From Streptomyces barringtoniae (GTDB taxonomy: Bacteria > Actinomycetota > Actinomycetes > Streptomycetales > Streptomycetaceae): a DNA stretch of 64,000 nucleotides. A program made the translations under genes and the position numbers. Below, piece after piece: positions 1-8,592 of this stretch (the stretch's first letter is position 1; every line of letters starts with the position of its first letter). The notes under the pieces were generated by a model that was given only the letters and a program-made list of their open reading frames with translations, did no database searches and was not told the DNA's origin. The stretch lies in NCBI RefSeq assembly GCF_020819595.1, contig NZ_JAJHNP010000012.1, positions 1 through 64,000 of the forward strand. Reading direction: 5' to 3'.

Positions 1-1
1 T

Positions 2-240
2 GGTGAGGGTGGTGGTGATCCGGAGAACACCAATCGTCCCAGTGGTGGCGGTGGCCATGGCGGCGGTGACGGTGGCGGTGGCGGTGAGGGTGGTGGTGAT
101 CCGGAGAACACCAATCGTCCCAGCGGTGGCGGTGGCCATGGCGGCGGTGACGGTGGCGGTGGCGGTGAGGGTGGTGGTGATCCGGAGAACACCAATCGTC
201 CCAGCGGTGGCGGTGGCCATGGCGGCGGTGACGGTGGGGG
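2..240 (+). repeat. 81-bp tandem repeat, three copies
   Basis: Units begin at 2, 83 and 164, each with GGTGAGGGTGGTGGTGATCC. The first two copies differ at about one base; the third diverges after about 75 bp. The period is a multiple of three, so the repeat encodes a 27-residue protein repeat in frame. It may continue left of the window. Confidence 0.9.
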
Positions 241-508
241 CGACGGAAACGGCGGGGGCAGCCAGGAGAACATCGGTCGGCGTCCCGGCGGTGTCGGTGA
301 GCCCGGCGGTGGTAATCGCATCATCGTCCAGGGCGGCCTGCCCGCCTCGGGCGAGGGGGGCAGCGGTGATCACATCATCGTCCAGGGCGGCCTGCCCGCC
401 TCCGGCCTCGGAAACGCCGCCACGCACCTGCCGGACTCCGGCCCCGCCGCGGAAGCCGACGCAGGCTTCGACGGAGGAACGTTCGCCAGCGGTTCCGGCG
501 CGGGCTGA
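2..508 (+). CDS. C-terminal end of a glycine-rich repeat protein (5' end outside window)
   Basis: An open frame enters from the left edge and stops with TGA at 506-508. It encodes a Gly/Asp-rich protein with a 27-residue unit beginning GEGGGDPENTNRPSGGGG, present three times, then a doublet of the motif IIVQGGLPASG near the end. No start codon lies in the window, so the N-terminus is unknown. The stop is only 8 bp before the ATG of the FHA/peptidase gene, so the two are probably co-transcribed. The competing frame, rich in Val/Ala/Arg, has no stop-to-start logic with the next gene. I do not recognise a family; low-complexity linker or surface protein are both possible. Confidence 0.6.
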   Translation, partial: GEGGGDPENTNRPSGGGGHGGGDGGGGGEGGGDPENTNRPSGGGGHGGGDGGGGGEGGGDPENTNRPSGGGGHGGGDGGGDGNGGGSQENIGRRPGGVGEPGGGNRIIVQGGLPASGEGGSGDHIIVQGGLPASGLGNAATHLPDSGPAAEADAGFDGGTFASGSGAG

Positions 509-516
509 GCCACCGC

Positions 517-2274
517 ATGCTCTGCCATGTCTGCCGCGTCCACGTGCGGCGCGACTTCCCGTACTGCCTGCACTGCGGCACCCCGCGTCGGGGTGCCGCA
601 CCGACGTCGTACGCCGCGCCCCAGCTGCGCGGCCTCGACGACCCCACCCTGCTCGTCGCGTTGACCGGACCTGTCACCATGCTGGGCCGGGGTGAGGACA
701 ACGACGTCGTCCTGTCCGACGGCAGCGTCTCGCGCCGCCACGCCCGTATCGTCCGCACCGCCGAGGGTTTCCGGATCGAGGACCTGGACTCCTTCAACGG
801 CATCGCGGTCGGCGGTGTCGAGCTGCACGGCGGCGCGGCCGGCCTCGCCGACGGCACCGAGCTGTCCGTCGGTGACGTACGCCTGGTGTTCGAGCAGCCC
901 CGCGACGCCCGGATCGGCTCCCGCACGATGGTCGTCGGCACCCAGCTGACCCATCTGCCCACCGCCGGACAGGAGGAGGCCCCGGAGGCGAACGGCCCGC
1001 TCACCGCGCGACCGCGACGGCGTTCCGGCTGGGCCCTCAAGCAGGTCCCCACCGAACGCGGCGCTCCCCGCTGGGTGCTCAGCAGCACCCGCACCGGTCG
1101 CTATCTGGAACTGGACGAGCGCCAGGTTTTCCTCTGGCACGCCGTCGACGGTGACAACACCGTACGGGACCTGCTGTTCGCCTACGCCGACCGCTACGGC
1201 GAACTCGCCCTGCCCCGCATCGAGTCCGCGCTGGCCGCGTTCGCGGAAGCCGGGTTGCTGCGTGGCCTGCCCGGCCGGCCGGAGGAGGAGCGGCCGAAGG
1301 GCTGGCGGCGCGCGGCGAGTGCCGTGTACCGGGCGCTGCTGAAGCTGGAGGTGTCCGTCCCAGGCCTCGACCGACTGGTGACCCGGCTCTACCGGGCCTT
1401 CGGCTGGCGGCTGTTCACCCGGACCGGGGTGCTGCTCGCCTGGCTGTCGGTCGCCGGCGGCCTCGTCGCGTTCTTCGCCACACAGGGCCGGCACCACCTG
1501 CTGGACTTCGGCGGAGCGGGCGTGTGGGGCCCGGTCCTGCTGGCCGCCGGGTACGTGACCGCGTTGCTGGTCCACGAGCTGACGCACGCGCTGGCCGTGA
1601 AGTCGTACGGCCGCAAGGTCCGGCGTGGCGGGTTCCTGCTGATGATGGGCATGCCGTTCGCGTTCGTGGACACCAGCGATATGTGGTTCGGCTCCCGATG
1701 GTCACGGGTCGTGGTGGCCCTGTCCGGGCCGCTGTCCACGGCGGCGCTGGCCGGCTGGTGCGCCACGGGCGCGGCCCTGCTGCCCGCGGGACCCGTCTCG
1801 GCCATCCTCTACCACCTGGCCTTCGGCCTCTACCTGAACACCCTCTACAACTTCAACCCGCTGATGCCGCTGGACGGCTACCAGGCGCTGACCGACGCCC
1901 TGCGGGTGCCACGGCTGCGCGAGGAGGCGAGCGCCTACTTCCGCACGGGCCTGTGGCGAGACCTGCGCGCGGGCAACCGGCCCGGCCCGCGCCAGGCGGG
2001 CATGGCCGCCTACGGCCTCGCGGTCGTCGTGGGCACCTACGGCTTCCTCGCCCTCGCCCTGCTGGCCTGGCGCTCCCGGATCGGCGACCTGCTCGAGGGC
2101 CGGCTGGCCGAGCCGTGGACCACGGTGATCGAGGCGGCCGTGGTCGCCCTGGTCGCCTTCCCGGTGTGGGCCGCGCCCGTGCGCTGGCTGCTGCGCCGGG
2201 TACGGCGCCGGCGGGGCGCGAAGGACGTACCGCAGGGCGCCGGGCTCCCCGCGCCGGTGGAGGGGACGGCATGA
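517..2274 (+). CDS. Zinc-ribbon / FHA / PqqD-like / M50 membrane metalloprotease fusion
   Basis: A 585-residue membrane protein. Residues 3-22 carry two CxxC pairs (CHVC and CLHC), a zinc ribbon. Residues about 50-130 form an FHA domain (LGRGEDNDVVLSD, SRRHARI), which binds phosphothreonine. Residues about 185-250 resemble the small PqqD/RRE-like fold. Several membrane segments follow, carrying an M50 site-2-protease signature: HELTH at 353-357 and NPLMPLDG with the third metal ligand D453. M50 enzymes of this shape cut substrates within the membrane or act beside peptide-export systems; the substrate here is unknown. It precedes a Ser/Thr kinase with a 4-bp ATGA overlap, so the FHA domain may read phosphorylation by that kinase (inference). 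Confidence 0.85.
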   Translation: MLCHVCRVHVRRDFPYCLHCGTPRRGAAPTSYAAPQLRGLDDPTLLVALTGPVTMLGRGEDNDVVLSDGSVSRRHARIVRTAEGFRIEDLDSFNGIAVGGVELHGGAAGLADGTELSVGDVRLVFEQPRDARIGSRTMVVGTQLTHLPTAGQEEAPEANGPLTARPRRRSGWALKQVPTERGAPRWVLSSTRTGRYLELDERQVFLWHAVDGDNTVRDLLFAYADRYGELALPRIESALAAFAEAGLLRGLPGRPEEERPKGWRRAASAVYRALLKLEVSVPGLDRLVTRLYRAFGWRLFTRTGVLLAWLSVAGGLVAFFATQGRHHLLDFGGAGVWGPVLLAAGYVTALLVHELTHALAVKSYGRKVRRGGFLLMMGMPFAFVDTSDMWFGSRWSRVVVALSGPLSTAALAGWCATGAALLPAGPVSAILYHLAFGLYLNTLYNFNPLMPLDGYQALTDALRVPRLREEASAYFRTGLWRDLRAGNRPGPRQAGMAAYGLAVVVGTYGFLALALLAWRSRIGDLLEGRLAEPWTTVIEAAVVALVAFPVWAAPVRWLLRRVRRRRGAKDVPQGAGLPAPVEGTA

Positions 2275-3860
2275 CCCAGGACGGCATGACCCAGGACACG
2301 CACGCCGACGGCAGCTGGGCCGTACCCGGCTACGAGGCCGTCCGCACGCTCGGCGAGGGAGCAGGCGGGAGGGTCGTCCTCGCCCGGCACACCGCGACAG
2401 GCGTGCCCGTCGCCGTCAAGTACCTGAGCGAGCGCCTGTGCACGGACCGGGAGTTCCTGGCCCGTTTCCGAGCCGAGGCCCGGCTGCTCGGCGAGCTGCG
2501 GCACCCCTGCGTGGTGCGGCTGTACGAGTACGTCGAGGCTCGCGCCGGTGCCGCGATCGTGATGGAGGCGGTGGACGGCGTCAGCCTGCGCCACCTGCTG
2601 CGCCGGCACGGGGCGACCGGCCCCGAGGCCGCGCTCGTCCTGCTCAAGGGCTCCCTGCTCGGACTGGGCGCGGCCCACACGGCCGGGGTGGTGCACCGCG
2701 ACTACAAGCCCGAGAACGTCCTGGTCCGCGCCGACGGCACCAGCGCGCTCGCCGACTTCGGGATCGCCGTGCGCAGCGGCCGGGAGACCGAGGCCGCGGG
2801 CACGCCCGCCTACATGGCGCCGGAGCAGTGGAACGGCGAGCCCGCCGGCCCGGGGGCCGATGTCTACGCGGCGTCCGTGGTGTTCTTCGAGTGCCTGACC
2901 GGCCGGCGGCCGTTCCCCGGCGACGACGTGACCGCGCTGCGCCTGCAGCACCTGCGCGCCCCGGCCCCGCTGGACGACGTACCCGCGCCGGTGCGTGTGC
3001 TGCTGCGCGCGGGCCTGGCGAAGGACCCGGCGGACCGGCCCGACGTCGAGACGTTCCTCGCAGACCTGGAACGGTCCGCGACCGAGGGCTATGGCGCCGG
3101 CTGGGAGGAGCGCGGCCGTTGCAGACTGGCCGAACTCGCCGCGCTGCTCGCCCTGTTGTTCCCGTTCACCACGACCGCCGCGCTCGACGGCTCGGCCAGT
3201 GCGCTGACCCTGCTGGGCCGACTGAAACGAGGGGGGTGGAAGGCGGCGACCGGTGGGGTGGCCGCGCTGGTGGTCGTCACGGGCGGTGCGACGTACGCGA
3301 CGGGCCGCCCGCACGACACGTCGACGACGGTGGCGAGTTCGACCCCGTCATCCCCGTCACCGGTCGACTCGCCCACCAAGCCGGGTGCTTCACCTTCCAC
3401 GTCCACCTCGCCGACCGCCGCCCCGCCCACGGCCGACGCACCGCCCTCCGTCACGCCCTCGGACAGCCCGTCGCCCTCGCCGGCCCCGTCCACGGAGACG
3501 ACCGCACCGGCCGAGCCGCCGGCCAGCGCGTCCCCGAGCGTGGCCACCCCCGGCACGGTCACCCTCACGATCGGCTCCTGGCAGCGCGGACAGAAACCGG
3601 GCACGCTCATCGCGGCGGTGTCGGCCGAGACGACGGGCACCGGTCCGCTGACCGTCACCGCGAACTACTACGTCGACACTCCCGCCGACCCGTACGGCTC
3701 CCAATCCCAGACCCTGTCCGGGAGTACGCGGTACGACCTGACCTTCGAGGCCGATTTCTCCAACCACCCGTGCCGGGGCACCTGGGACGTCACGCTCATC
3801 AGCGACCCGGCGGCAGCGAACGGCCCCCAGACGGCCTCCCTGGACGCACCGCCGTGCTGA
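2271..3860 (+). CDS. Membrane Ser/Thr protein kinase with extracytoplasmic domain
   Basis: A 529-residue Hanks-type kinase. The N-terminal domain has the Gly-rich loop LGEGAGGRV, ATP-binding Lys K50, catalytic loop HRDYKPEN (D144) and DFG (D162). A membrane helix near residue 330 is followed by a long Pro/Ser/Thr-rich stalk and a C-terminal beta-type domain of about 105 residues ending in Cys. No PASTA repeats are present, so it is not PknB-like. ATG 2271 overlaps the previous stop and has GGAGGGG upstream; a second ATG at 2286 lies in a direct repeat of ATGACCCAGGAC and is possible. Its partners are probably the adjacent FHA-peptidase and pseudokinase. Confidence 0.9.
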   Translation: MTQDGMTQDTHADGSWAVPGYEAVRTLGEGAGGRVVLARHTATGVPVAVKYLSERLCTDREFLARFRAEARLLGELRHPCVVRLYEYVEARAGAAIVMEAVDGVSLRHLLRRHGATGPEAALVLLKGSLLGLGAAHTAGVVHRDYKPENVLVRADGTSALADFGIAVRSGRETEAAGTPAYMAPEQWNGEPAGPGADVYAASVVFFECLTGRRPFPGDDVTALRLQHLRAPAPLDDVPAPVRVLLRAGLAKDPADRPDVETFLADLERSATEGYGAGWEERGRCRLAELAALLALLFPFTTTAALDGSASALTLLGRLKRGGWKAATGGVAALVVVTGGATYATGRPHDTSTTVASSTPSSPSPVDSPTKPGASPSTSTSPTAAPPTADAPPSVTPSDSPSPSPAPSTETTAPAEPPASASPSVATPGTVTLTIGSWQRGQKPGTLIAAVSAETTGTGPLTVTANYYVDTPADPYGSQSQTLSGSTRYDLTFEADFSNHPCRGTWDVTLISDPAAANGPQTASLDAPPC

Positions 3861-3915
3861 CCATGCTCCCGAGGGGCCCGAGAGCCACCCCCTGCCGCGA
3901 CGAGAACGGATTGAC

Positions 3916-5757
3916 ATGACGACAGCCACCACAGTGGCCGGCCGCCCCCTGTCCGGCTGGTCACGGCACACGCGCCACGGCACCTGGCATGCCCTGCTCC
4001 CCGCCCGGTCCGGCGAGCCCACCCTCGGCGCGCTGCACATCGACCGCGCCCTGCTGGCGCCCGAAGGCACGCGCGAGCGCCTGGCGGCGGCGGTGCTCAC
4101 CACGGCCAAGCTCAGGCTGCCCGGCCTGCTCGCTACCGTCGACCTCGTGGCGGAGGCCGGTGAGGTGTGGCTGCTGACGGCCCGGCCACCGGCCCCCACG
4201 CTCGCCGACGTCCTGGCGTCGGCCAACGGCCCCCGCCCGGACGCGGGCAGCGTGGCCAGCATCCTCAACGAGACCGCCCAGACCCTCCTCGCCCTGCACA
4301 CAGCAGGCTTGACCCACGGCTCACTCGGCCCCGACACCGTCGTGATGGCCCCGGACGGGGTCGCCCTGCTGGCCGAGGCGGAGCTGGGCACCGTGCTGGG
4401 CGACGTGGCGGCAGTACGGGCGTCGGGCGACATGCCGCACGCCGGCCGCCAGGCAGTCGGCACCGCTGCCTGGGCCGCCCTGGCCCGCACCCTCGGCGCC
4501 GCCTGGACCCAGCCCGGAACCCCCGCGGCGGACCTGGTGGCCCGCTGCTCTGCCACCGCCGAGTCGGAGGGGCTGGCGGCGGCCCGGGCCGTCCTGGTGG
4601 GCGGGCGCGCGGCACTCCCGGCGGACTTCCTGCGCCGTACGGCGCTCCGCGCGGCGACTGCCGCGTCGACCCCGGAGTTCGCGCCGCCGAAGGGACCGGC
4701 ACCGTCCGTTGCAGTGGCTCCCGACCGCCCGACTCCACCGACGGTCCGTCACCCGGCGCCGACCACGGCTGACCCCGCTCCCCGCCCCACCGCCCCCGAA
4801 CACTCTGCTACCGCGCCCGACCGCGCGTCCCACCCTTCAGCCACCGCCGACCAGCTCGCCACGGCGGCCCGCGCCCACAGCGCCGCGGGCCCGGACCCGC
4901 GAGTTCCCCTGGCGGCTCCCGGACCTCACCCACCAGCCGTTGCCGACCAGCTCGCCACGGCGGCCCGCGCCCACAGCGCCGCGGGCCCGGACCCGCGAGT
5001 TCCCCTGGCGGCCCCCGGACCTCACCCACCAGCCGTTGCCGACCAGCTCGCCACGGCGGCCCGCGCCCACAGCGCCGCGGGCCCGGACCCGCGAGTTCCC
5101 CTGGCCGCCCCCGGACCTCACCCACCAGCCGTCGCCGACCAGCTCACCACGGTCGGCCGCGCTCGCCGTTCCGCCGCCCCGGACACCCAGGCGACCGTCC
5201 TCGGCAAGCGCAACCGTGCCACCTCGCCTCAGGTGGCGGCGGGGGAGGACTGCGGCGAGATCCTGTTCCGGTTCGGGCCCGGGGTTCCCTTGGAGGATCA
5301 GGACGCCCTGCGCGCACGATGGCGTACCGAGGCAGCGGCAGCCACCTCCCCACGCTCGCGCCCCAGACGCCGGGGCTGGATCGTCACCACCGCCGTGGTC
5401 GCGATCGCCGCCGTCCTGCTCTGGCTGCTGCTACGCCCGGCCCCCGCTCCCGCGGTCGTCGCCGTGCGGGTCCAGGCCCCCGCCGGGCCGTTGCACTGCG
5501 ATCAGACGGCCGACCTGATCGGTGTCGTCACCACCGACGGGCACGGCGGCCCTGTCACATACCGGTGGCTGCGCGCGGACGGCCAGGACTCGGGCGAGCT
5601 GGTCCGCACCGCCCACCGCGGTGAGCGCCGGGTCAGGGTGCACCTGCGCTGGACGGTCCGCGGTTCGGGTCGCTTCCGGGGGACCGCCCGCCTGAGGATC
5701 TCGCACCAGCCGGCCCCGATGGAGGCGAAGGCGAGCTTCACCTACGTCTGTCCTTGA
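3916..5757 (+). CDS. Pseudokinase-like membrane protein with 32-residue repeats
   Basis: A 613-residue protein. Residues 1 to about 240 follow a kinase-like layout (HTAGLTHGSLGPDTVVMAP resembles a catalytic loop) but lack HRD and DFG, so catalysis is unlikely. Residues about 311-406 are three copies of a 32-residue Pro/Ala-rich unit starting ADQLATAARAHSAAG. A membrane helix (TTAVVAIAAVLLWLLL) near residue 495 leads to a C-terminal region of about 110 residues with two Cys. It is the fourth gene of the plus-strand group and shares the cytoplasmic-helix-outer layout of the kinase before it. A scaffold or ligand sensor working with that kinase is the likeliest role, but this is inference. Confidence 0.75.
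   Translation: MTTATTVAGRPLSGWSRHTRHGTWHALLPARSGEPTLGALHIDRALLAPEGTRERLAAAVLTTAKLRLPGLLATVDLVAEAGEVWLLTARPPAPTLADVLASANGPRPDAGSVASILNETAQTLLALHTAGLTHGSLGPDTVVMAPDGVALLAEAELGTVLGDVAAVRASGDMPHAGRQAVGTAAWAALARTLGAAWTQPGTPAADLVARCSATAESEGLAAARAVLVGGRAALPADFLRRTALRAATAASTPEFAPPKGPAPSVAVAPDRPTPPTVRHPAPTTADPAPRPTAPEHSATAPDRASHPSATADQLATAARAHSAAGPDPRVPLAAPGPHPPAVADQLATAARAHSAAGPDPRVPLAAPGPHPPAVADQLATAARAHSAAGPDPRVPLAAPGPHPPAVADQLTTVGRARRSAAPDTQATVLGKRNRATSPQVAAGEDCGEILFRFGPGVPLEDQDALRARWRTEAAAATSPRSRPRRRGWIVTTAVVAIAAVLLWLLLRPAPAPAVVAVRVQAPAGPLHCDQTADLIGVVTTDGHGGPVTYRWLRADGQDSGELVRTAHRGERRVRVHLRWTVRGSGRFRGTARLRISHQPAPMEAKASFTYVCP
4846..5133 (+). repeat. 96-bp tandem repeat, three copies plus a partial fourth
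   Basis: Units start at 4846, 4942 and 5038, and a truncated one at 5134, each with GCCGACCAGCTC. Copies are nearly identical at DNA level, including silent positions, which suggests recent expansion by slippage or unequal exchange. The period is in frame, so copy number can change without breaking the host protein. Confidence 0.95.
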
Positions 5758-5860
5758 GAGCCACGGGCCCGCCGACGTCCGGCCCCGCCGCCGGACTCTG
5801 CCGTCGGGACAGGGGCCTTCGGCGGGGTGAGCCGTGTCGCATCTGAGTGGGCGAGGCTTG

Positions 5861-5880
5861 CTATGCAACGAGTTGCATAG
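5861..5880. promoter_or_regulatory. Palindromic operator, probably for the PadR regulator
   Basis: CTATGCAACGAGTTGCATAG has perfect 9-bp arms around a 2-bp centre and ends 13 bp before the ATG chosen for padR. PadR proteins bind short palindromes of ATGxxxxxCAT type and often repress themselves. Its place over the translation-initiation region fits autorepression. Confidence 0.65.
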
Positions 5881-5893
5881 CAGGATCGGCGGT

Positions 5894-6466
5894 ATGGCGC
5901 TCGAACACGCGATTTTGGTGTCGCTTTTGGAGAAGCCGGGATCCGGCTACGAACTGGCACGGCGTTTCGAGCGGTCCATCGGCTACTTCTGGACCGCGAC
6001 CCACCAACAGATCTATCGCGTGCTCAAGCGCATGGAGAACGACGGTTGGGTCGACGTCAGGGACATCCCCCAGCAGGGTCGGCCGGACAAGAAGGAATAC
6101 AGCGTCGCCGACCTCGGCCGGGCGGCGCTGTCGTCCTGGTTGCACGATCCGATCGAGCCGGAGAGTGTCCGCCACGACCTGGCCGTGAAGATCCGGGGCG
6201 CCGCCTTCGACGACCCCACCGCCCTGATCCGCGAGGTGGAGCGGCACCGGCAGGCGCACCGGGACCGGCTGGCGCACTATCTGGCAGGAGAGGCGCGGGA
6301 CTTCACGGCGACCGAGGCCAACACGGCCGGTCCGCAGGCACCGCTCGACGCGGAGCGGGAGCTCCAGCACGTCGTACTGCGCGGTGGCATCGCGTACGAG
6401 CGGATGATGATCGACTGGCTGGACGACGTCCTCGCCACGCTGGCCCGGTTCGGTCCGTGCCGCTGA
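5894..6466 (+). CDS. PadR-family transcriptional regulator
   Basis: A 190-residue protein starting MALEHAILVSLLEKPGSGYE, the usual PadR N-terminus. The winged helix spans residues 1-80 (THQQIYRVLKRMENDGWV; KKEYSVADLG wing). A C-terminal helical dimer arm carries an Arg-rich ERHRQAHRDRL segment, as in the Vir/PadR_C subgroup. An upstream in-frame ATG at 5834 would add 20 residues that translate the operator palindrome, so 5894 is preferred. It lies 95 bp upstream of an acyl-CoA dehydrogenase gene on the same strand, its likely target. Confidence 0.9.
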   Translation: MALEHAILVSLLEKPGSGYELARRFERSIGYFWTATHQQIYRVLKRMENDGWVDVRDIPQQGRPDKKEYSVADLGRAALSSWLHDPIEPESVRHDLAVKIRGAAFDDPTALIREVERHRQAHRDRLAHYLAGEARDFTATEANTAGPQAPLDAERELQHVVLRGGIAYERMMIDWLDDVLATLARFGPCR

Positions 6467-6561
6467 CCGCCGCCGCACCCTCCGCGGGTCCTCCCGATCC
6501 TGCCAGTCCAGCCGTACAGGTTCCGATTCCCCCCGTCCACCAGCCGAAAGGCGTCCTCACC

Positions 6562-8286
6562 ATGGCTGACCAGCTGCTGTTCAACCCACGCACCTACGAC
6601 CCCGCGCACTTCGACCCCGAGACGCGCCGCTTGCTGCGTGCCACCGTCGACTGGTTCGAGGAGCGCGGAAAGGGGCGGCTGATCGAGGATTACCGGACCC
6701 GTGCGTGGCTCGGCGACTTCCTCGCCTTCGCAGCGAAGGAGAACCTGTTCGCCACCTTCCTGACGCCGTCGTCCGCCGCGGGGGAGGGTGAACCGGACAA
6801 GCGGTGGGACACCGCCCGCATCGCCGCGCTCAACGAGATCCTGGGCTTCTACGGCCTGGACTACTGGTACGCCTGGCAGGTCACGATCCTCGGACTCGGC
6901 CCGGTCTGGCAGAGCGACAACGCCGCCGCCCGCTTGCGCGCCGCGGACCTCCTCACTCAGGGAGAGGTGTTCGCGTTCGGCCTGTCCGAGAAGGCCCACG
7001 GCGCCGACATCTACTCCACGGACATGCTGCTCGAGCCCGACGGCAACGGCGGATTCCGGGCCACCGGTTCCAAGTACTACATCGGCAACGGCAACGCCGC
7101 CGGGCTCGTCTCCGTCTTCGGCCGCCGGACCGACGTCGATGGGCCCGACGGCTACGTCTTCTTCGCCGCCGACAGCCGTCACCCCGCCTACCACCTGGTC
7201 AAGAACGTCGTCGACTCCTCGAAGTTCGTCAGCGAGTTCCGCCTGGAGGACTATCCGGTAGCGGCCGCGGACGTCCTGCACACCGGCCGCGCCGCCTTCG
7301 ACGCCGCCCTCAACACCGTCAACGTGGGCAAGTTCAACCTGTGCACCGCCTCGATCGGCATCTGTGAGCACGCGATGTACGAGGCTGTCACCCACGCCCA
7401 CAACCGCGTCCTCTACGGCCGCCCCGTCACCGGCTTCCCGCACGTGCGGCGCGAGTTGACCGACGCGTACGTCAGGCTCGTCGGCATGAAGTTCTTCAGC
7501 GACCGCGCTGTCGACTACTTCCGCTCCGCCGGCCCGGACGACCGCCGTTACCTGCTCTTCAACCCGATGACGAAGATGAAGGTGACCACGGAGGGCGAGA
7601 AGGTCATCGACCTGATGTGGGACGTCATCGCGGCCAAGGGCTTCGAGAAGGACAACTACTTCGGCCAGGCGGCGGTGGAGATCCGCGGTCTGCCGAAGCT
7701 CGAGGGAACGGTCCACGTCAACCTGGCGCTGATCCTGAAGTTCATGCGCAGCCACCTCCTCGACCCGGTCGAGTACCCCGCCGTGCCGACCCGCCTCGAC
7801 GCGGCCGACGACGACTTCCTGTTCCGGCAGGGACCGGCCCGCGGCCTCGGCGCGGTGCGCTTCCACGACTGGCGGCCCGCCTTCGACGCGTACGCGCACC
7901 TGCCCAACGTGACCCGCTTCCGCGAACAGGCCGACGCGCTCTGCGTGTTCGTCGCCACGGCCGCCCCCGACGCGGAGCAGAGCCGCGACCTCGACCTCCT
8001 CCTCGCGGTCGGTCAGCTCTTCGCCCTCGTCGTGCACGGGCAGCTCGTCCTGGAGCAGGCCGCCTTGACGGGACTCGACGAGGACGTGCTCGACGAACTC
8101 TTCGCCGTCCTCGTGCGGGACTTCTCCGCGCACGCCGTCGAACTGCACGGCAAGGACTCGGCGACCGAAGAGCAGCAGGACTGGGCGCTCGGTTCGGTCC
8201 GTCGGCCGGTCGTCGACGAGGCACGCACGGAGCGGGTCTGGCAGCGGGTCGAGGCGCTGTCCGGCGCGTACGAGATGGCCCCCTAG
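6562..8286 (+). CDS. Acyl-CoA dehydrogenase family flavoprotein
   Basis: A 574-residue protein with the acyl-CoA dehydrogenase layout: N-terminal helices, a middle beta domain (FGLSEKAHGADIYST; ATGSKYYIGNGNAAG) and a C-terminal helical domain with ITS-like TASIGICEHAMYEAV. It is longer than a classical acyl-CoA dehydrogenase (about 380 residues), with an extra C-terminal region of about 150 residues as in large FadE or acyl-CoA oxidase-like members. FAD-dependent alpha-beta dehydrogenation of an acyl-CoA is the expected reaction; chain length is unknown. ATG 6562 has GAAAGG upstream. It follows padR and ends before a strong hairpin, so the pair may be one unit. Confidence 0.85.
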   Translation: MADQLLFNPRTYDPAHFDPETRRLLRATVDWFEERGKGRLIEDYRTRAWLGDFLAFAAKENLFATFLTPSSAAGEGEPDKRWDTARIAALNEILGFYGLDYWYAWQVTILGLGPVWQSDNAAARLRAADLLTQGEVFAFGLSEKAHGADIYSTDMLLEPDGNGGFRATGSKYYIGNGNAAGLVSVFGRRTDVDGPDGYVFFAADSRHPAYHLVKNVVDSSKFVSEFRLEDYPVAAADVLHTGRAAFDAALNTVNVGKFNLCTASIGICEHAMYEAVTHAHNRVLYGRPVTGFPHVRRELTDAYVRLVGMKFFSDRAVDYFRSAGPDDRRYLLFNPMTKMKVTTEGEKVIDLMWDVIAAKGFEKDNYFGQAAVEIRGLPKLEGTVHVNLALILKFMRSHLLDPVEYPAVPTRLDAADDDFLFRQGPARGLGAVRFHDWRPAFDAYAHLPNVTRFREQADALCVFVATAAPDAEQSRDLDLLLAVGQLFALVVHGQLVLEQAALTGLDEDVLDELFAVLVRDFSAHAVELHGKDSATEEQQDWALGSVRRPVVDEARTERVWQRVEALSGAYEMAP

Positions 8287-8387
8287 ACGCGCCGTACGCA
8301 CCACCGGTGGCCGGGCCGTGTGAAGAGGTGAGGTCTGCGTCGGTGGCCAACGGTTCCGCTGTGCTGGGCCGGGCACTGAGACGAGGC

Positions 8388-8433
8388 CGCGGGCCGTTGC
8401 CGTGTCGTCCCCACGACGCTGCCACGGCCCGCG
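8388..8433 (+). terminator. Strong stem-loop terminator after the acyl-CoA dehydrogenase gene
   Basis: Arms CGCGGGCCGT (8388-8397) and ACGGCCCGCG (8424-8433) pair perfectly over 10 bp, with a second inner stem GTCGT/ACGAC. There is no T-tract, as is common in Streptomyces. The rest of the 306-bp gap (8287-8592) shows only the ribosome-binding site of the next gene. Confidence 0.75.
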
Positions 8434-8592
8434 CCGCATGAGTTCTCGTACGCGGCCACAGCGGGGAGGCCCCGCCGGCGGGAAAAGGCTCCCCGGCACA
8501 CCGAACGTCCCCCAGGCATTGCACGTCTTCAGGTGTGTAGGCGCGCACTGACCCCGCGTGCCGATTCGTATTCGAGGGGAAACCGAAACACT

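Noticed and set aside
4846..5133. CRISPR-like array
   Set aside because: The 96-bp units are contiguous, in frame and have no variable spacers; they encode a protein repeat.
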